Assembly (NCBI RefSeq): GCF_011682055.1
Contig: NZ_JAAQOM010000012.1
Coordinates: 62,001 to 126,000 of the forward strand
Direction of reading: 5' to 3'
Length of the DNA stretch: 64,000 nt
DNA from: Telluria antibiotica
GTDB taxonomy: Bacteria > Pseudomonadota > Gammaproteobacteria > Burkholderiales > Burkholderiaceae_D
Within the stretch, counting starts at the first letter, position 1, and the number at the start of each line of letters is the position of its first letter. Below are positions 60,833-64,000 of this stretch, one piece after another. The notes under the pieces are model-generated. The model had not been told where the DNA came from, ran no database searches, and saw only the letters and a program-made list of their open reading frames with translations. The position numbers and the translations under genes are program-made.

Positions 60833-62356
60833 ATGTGTGGCATCGTCGGCGTCGTCTCGCAAGCCCCCGTCAACCAGCTGTTATATGATGCTTTGCTGCT
60901 GTTGCAGCATCGCGGTCAGGATGCGGCGGGCATTGCAACCAATCACAGCAGCATGTTCTCGATGTACAAGGCCAACGGCCTCGTGCGTGACGTCTTCCGC
61001 ACGCGCAACATGCGTTCGCTGCAGGGCAATTCCGGCATCGGCCACTGCCGCTACCCGACGGCCGGCTCGTCCAGCGAAGAGGAAGCGCAGCCGTTCTACG
61101 TGAACGCCCCGTTCGGCATTACCCTGGCGCACAACGGCAACCTCACGAACCAGGAACAGCTGAAGGAAGAACTGTTCCGCAACGACCGCCGCCACGTCAA
61201 CACGAACTCCGATTCGGAAGTGCTGCTGAACGTGCTCGCGCACGAGATCGCGCAGGCCGCCGACGGCTTCACGCTCGCGCCGGACGCCGTGTTCAAGGCC
61301 GTCGCCCAAGTGCACCGCCGCGTGCGCGGCGCGTATGCCGTCATCGCCCAGATCGCCGGCCACGGCCTGCTCGCGTTCCGCGATCCGTTCGGCATCCGTC
61401 CGCTGTGCCTCGGCATCAACGAGACGGAGAACGGCCCCGAATACCTGCTGGCCAGCGAGTCCGTCGCGCTGGAAGGCCTGGGCTTCCGCTTCGTGCGCGA
61501 CATCGCGCCGGGCGAAGCCGTCTGGGTCGACGCCGACAGCCAGCTGCACACGCGCCAGTGCGCCGAGAACCCGTCGCTGAACCCGTGCGCGTTCGAATAC
61601 GTGTACCTCGCCCGTCCTGACTCCGTGATCGACGGCGCCTCCGTGTACGCGACGCGCCTGCGCATGGGCGAATACCTGGCCGAGAAGATCCGCAAGGAGA
61701 TCCCGGTCGAAGAGATCGACGTCGTGATGCCGATTCCCGATTCGTCGCGTCCGGCCGCCATCCAGCTCGCGCTGAAGCTGGGTGTGGAATACCGCGAAGG
61801 CTTCATCAAGAACCGCTACATCGGCCGTACGTTCATCATGCCTGGCCAGACGATGCGCCGCAAATCCGTGCGCCAGAAGCTGAATGCGATCGCGTCGGAA
61901 TTCAAGGACAAGAACGTGCTGCTCGTCGACGACTCCATCGTGCGCGGCACGACGAGCCGCGAGATCGTGCAGATGGCGCGCGAATCGGGCGCCCGCAAGG
62001 TCTTCTTCGCGTCGGCCGCGCCGCCGGTGCTGTACCCGAACGTGTACGGCATCGACATGCCGACGCGCGACGAGCTGATTGCGCACGGCCGCACCGTCGA
62101 GGAAGTGTGCCGCGAGATCACCGCCGACCGCCTCGTCTACCAGGACCTCGATGCCCTGCGCAAGTCGATCTCGGACGTGAACCCGGCGCTGACGAACGTG
62201 GAAGCATCGTGCTTCGACGGCGTCTATATCACGGGCGACATCTCGCCAGCGTATCTCGACCAGCTCGAGAACGTGCGCCACAAATCGTCCGGCAAGTCGT
62301 CGGATGACCTCGTGCGGACGCAGCTGAATTTGAATCCGCCCGTCGCGGCGGAATAA
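60833..62356 (+). CDS. purF: amidophosphoribosyltransferase
   Basis: The 507-residue enzyme catalyses the first committed step of purine synthesis from PRPP and glutamine. Cys2 (MCGIVGVVS) becomes the N-terminal glutaminase nucleophile after Met removal; the PRPP loop is VLLVDDSIVRGTTS. HRGQDAAGIA and NGNLTN are glutaminase blocks. There is no propeptide, as in the E. coli type. A palindromic repeat follows. Confidence 0.97.
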   Translation: MCGIVGVVSQAPVNQLLYDALLLLQHRGQDAAGIATNHSSMFSMYKANGLVRDVFRTRNMRSLQGNSGIGHCRYPTAGSSSEEEAQPFYVNAPFGITLAHNGNLTNQEQLKEELFRNDRRHVNTNSDSEVLLNVLAHEIAQAADGFTLAPDAVFKAVAQVHRRVRGAYAVIAQIAGHGLLAFRDPFGIRPLCLGINETENGPEYLLASESVALEGLGFRFVRDIAPGEAVWVDADSQLHTRQCAENPSLNPCAFEYVYLARPDSVIDGASVYATRLRMGEYLAEKIRKEIPVEEIDVVMPIPDSSRPAAIQLALKLGVEYREGFIKNRYIGRTFIMPGQTMRRKSVRQKLNAIASEFKDKNVLLVDDSIVRGTTSREIVQMARESGARKVFFASAAPPVLYPNVYGIDMPTRDELIAHGRTVEEVCREITADRLVYQDLDALRKSISDVNPALTNVEASCFDGVYITGDISPAYLDQLENVRHKSSGKSSDDLVRTQLNLNPPVAAE

Positions 62357-62386
62357 GCTGGAGTTTGACGCTCGCTTCGCCTTCAC

Positions 62387-62463
62387 GTAGGGTGGGCACG
62401 CTGTGCCCACGCAGACGCCGGCACCCAGCGAGCGTTCGCGTGGGCTCGGGGAGCCCACCCTAC
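62387..62463. repeat. palindromic repeat copy 7 (paired, 77 bp)
   Basis: GTAGGGTGGGCACGCTGTG on the left and GGGGAGCCCACCCTAC on the right. It lies 30 bases after the purF stop and 27 bases before the start chosen for the next gene. Confidence 0.85.
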
Positions 62464-62490
62464 ATAGTTATGGCCCATCATTGAATGATC

Positions 62491-63729
62491 ATGAGCGACA
62501 AACCATCCTACGGCTTTACCACCACCATCCTGCACAACGACCGTCGCAAGCCGATCGAGCATTATTCGCTGCACAAGCCGGTCCACACGTCGGTCGCCTT
62601 CGGCTACACGGACGCGCGCCAGCTGGCGTCCGTCTTCCAGGGCAAGGAACCGGGCTTCCGCTACGGCCGCCAGGGTAACCCGACCGTCTCCGCGCTGGAA
62701 GACAAGATCACCAAGATGGAAGACGGCGTCGCCACGCTGTGCTTTGCGACGGGCATGGCCGCGATCGGCGCGCTCGCGCAGGCGCTGCTGCGCGCGGGCG
62801 ATCACGTCGTATCGTCGTCGTTCCTGTTCGGGAATACCAACAGCCTGTGGAACACGGTGGCGTCGCAGGGCACCGAGGTGTCGTTCGTGGACGCGACCGG
62901 CGTCGCCAACGTGGAAGCCGCACTGAAGCCGACCACGCGCATGGTGTTCGTCGAGACGATCGCGAATCCGCGCACGCAGATCGCCGACCTGGCGCGCATC
63001 GGTGAACTGTGCCGCGCGCGCGGCATCCTGTACGTCGTCGACAACACGATGACGACGCCTTACCTGTTCCGCCCGAAGATCGTCGGCGCGGGCCTCGTCG
63101 TGAACGCGCTGACGAAGTCGATCGGCGGCCACGGCATGGCGCTGGGCGGCGCGCTGACGGACACGGGTGTCTTCGACTGGAGCACCTACCCGAACATCGC
63201 CGACAACTTCCGCCGCCAGCCGCCGGCGGCGCAGGGCATGGCCCAGCTGCGCGCAAAAGGGCTGCGCGACTTCGGCGCGTCGCTGGCGCCGGAAGCAGCG
63301 CACCACATCGCCGTCGGCGCGGAGACGCTCGCGCTGCGCATGGAACGCACATGCGCCAACGCGCTCGCGCTGGCGCAGATGCTGGAAGCGGACGAGCGCG
63401 TCGCCGCCGTCCACTACCCGGGCCTGCCGTCGCACCCGCAGCACCAGCTGGCGTCCGAGCAGTTCCGTGCGTACGGCTCGCTGTTCAGCTTCGAGCTGAA
63501 AGAGGGCATCGATTGCTTCGACTACCTGAACCGCCTGAGGGTCGGCATCCCGGCCAGCAACCTGGGCGACACGCGCACGCTCGTGATCCCCGTCGCGCAC
63601 ACGATCTTCTTCGAGATGGGGCCGGAGCGCCGCGCCAGCATGGGCATCGCGGAATCGCTGATCCGCGTGTCGGTGGGCATCGAAGACACGGCCGACCTGC
63701 TGGCCGACTTCGGCAACGCGCTGTCGTAA
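62491..63729 (+). CDS. Cys/Met-metabolism PLP enzyme (cystathionine gamma-synthase family)
   Basis: The 412-residue product is a type I PLP enzyme. Lys209 in NALTKSIGGHG binds PLP; RYGRQGNPT, FATGMAAIGA and VVDNTMTTPY are cofactor and subunit-contact blocks. It belongs with cystathionine gamma-synthase, gamma-lyase and homoserine sulfhydrylases. In Burkholderiales a metZ gene often follows purF, but the N-terminus here (YGFTTTILHNDR) differs from standard MetZ, so the exact reaction is left open. ATG 62485 is an alternative start; neither has a strong ribosome-binding site. Confidence 0.88.
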   Translation: MSDKPSYGFTTTILHNDRRKPIEHYSLHKPVHTSVAFGYTDARQLASVFQGKEPGFRYGRQGNPTVSALEDKITKMEDGVATLCFATGMAAIGALAQALLRAGDHVVSSSFLFGNTNSLWNTVASQGTEVSFVDATGVANVEAALKPTTRMVFVETIANPRTQIADLARIGELCRARGILYVVDNTMTTPYLFRPKIVGAGLVVNALTKSIGGHGMALGGALTDTGVFDWSTYPNIADNFRRQPPAAQGMAQLRAKGLRDFGASLAPEAAHHIAVGAETLALRMERTCANALALAQMLEADERVAAVHYPGLPSHPQHQLASEQFRAYGSLFSFELKEGIDCFDYLNRLRVGIPASNLGDTRTLVIPVAHTIFFEMGPERRASMGIAESLIRVSVGIEDTADLLADFGNALS

Positions 63730-63781
63730 AGCTGCTGTCGTAAAACCCCGTAAAGCCGGGGAGGGCGGCAGGCCGTCCCCG

Positions 63782-63810
63782 TTGAGTGCCCGCGGCGCAG
63801 CGGTTATGAT
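63782..63810 (+). promoter_or_regulatory. sigma-70 promoter of the last gene
   Basis: TTGAGT (63782-63787) and TATGAT (63805-63810) with a 17-base spacer, 33 bases before the ATG at 63844. Confidence 0.6.
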
Positions 63811-63843
63811 CGTCGTGTTGCCATCTCTCTATTCTAGGACCGC

Positions 63844-64000
63844 ATGCCCATGAAGACTGTCCTGTTGTGCGCCGCACTGCTGTGCGGCGCGAGCGCACTC
63901 GCCGCGGAGCCCGCCGCCAAATCCCAGGCAAAGGCCGGCGCCGCGAAAGGGGCCGCCGCCGCGCCGTCCGCCAATGCCGCCGCCGAACTCGCCGAAGCGG
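63844..64000 (+). CDS. exported protein, N-terminal part (3' partial)
   Basis: ATG at 63844 (or 63850) opens a frame to the window end. A signal peptide (KTVLLCAALLCGASALAA) is followed by an Ala/Lys/Pro-rich stretch. AGGA lies four bases before the first ATG. The visible part has no domain, so the function cannot be told; it is probably periplasmic. Confidence 0.7.
   Translation, partial: MPMKTVLLCAALLCGASALAAEPAAKSQAKAGAAKGAAAAPSANAAAELAEA

Noticed and set aside
26938..62463. The dispersed palindromes as a CRISPR array
   Set aside because: Copies are scattered over 42 kb singly, with no regular spacers and no cas genes.
62491..63729. Naming the gene metZ from its position after purF
   Set aside because: The N-terminal region does not read like standard O-succinylhomoserine sulfhydrylase, so only the family is given.
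63718..63745. Duplicated CTGTCGTAAA at the end of the PLP-enzyme gene
   Set aside because: A ten-base direct repeat around a stop codon is likely slippage and has no visible consequence.

Overview
The window reads as chromosome of a high-GC betaproteobacterium of the Oxalobacteraceae, most like Massilia or a close relative. The order leuC, entericidin, leuD, leuB, asd, fimV, truA, trpF, trpB, trpA, accD, folC, dedD-like, cvpA, purF is the housekeeping synteny of Burkholderiales (its end, accD-folC-dedD-cvpA-purF, is also found in Escherichia coli). The cyanophycin genes and GC-rich codon use fit the same group. The assignment is by gene content and order only; no 16S gene is present.

Layout. 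1-1500: the end of one gene, a small lipoprotein and three small unidentified genes. 1722-10959: a cyanophycin locus with cphA and a second synthetase (cphA') on the minus strand, and divergent to them an ABC protein with a PH-like domain and zinc ribbon, a DUF1854 protein and a glycosyltransferase that lacks a canonical start codon. 10907-17939: a nucleoside scavenging locus (deaminase, BMP-type binding protein, Tsx-like porin, GntR regulator; divergent ATPase and two permeases) with two palindromic operators between the arms. 18024-20555: a UvrA2-like gene split by one amber codon. 20792-26941: four coupled genes (hybrid kinase with three receivers, CheR, CheB, receiver-kinase). 27126-29523: ahpC-ahpF with a recognisable OxyR site. 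29592-30350: a pseudo-receiver and a 39-residue membrane peptide. 30563-38144: recQ followed by the nuclease-ligase-helicase-phosphoesterase repair module. 38183-41811: an envelope protein, an FNR-like regulator without iron-sulphur cysteines, an orphan NarL-type regulator and a UspA protein. 42180-44932: cheZ-cheA. 45174-63729: leucine, aspartate-semialdehyde, tryptophan, fatty acid, folate and purine genes, then a Cys/Met-metabolism PLP enzyme; the last gene runs off the window.

Two families of short repeats punctuate intergenic gaps. Seven copies of a palindromic GTAGGGTGGGCAC element (five as complete inverted pairs of about 78 bp) lie in gaps of the plus-strand operons, and one 198-bp element with terminal GGGGTCAGAGC repeats lies between trpA and accD. 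No tRNA, rRNA, CRISPR array, prophage or intact insertion sequence was seen.

The most unusual items are the cyanophycin-linked ABC/DUF1854 pair with a synthetase whose Mur P-loop is lost, the HK-CheR-CheB-HK cluster, the REPIN-like element family, the amber-split uvrA2 and the ATC-start glycosyltransferase. Functions are inferred from motifs read by eye; no database search was run.
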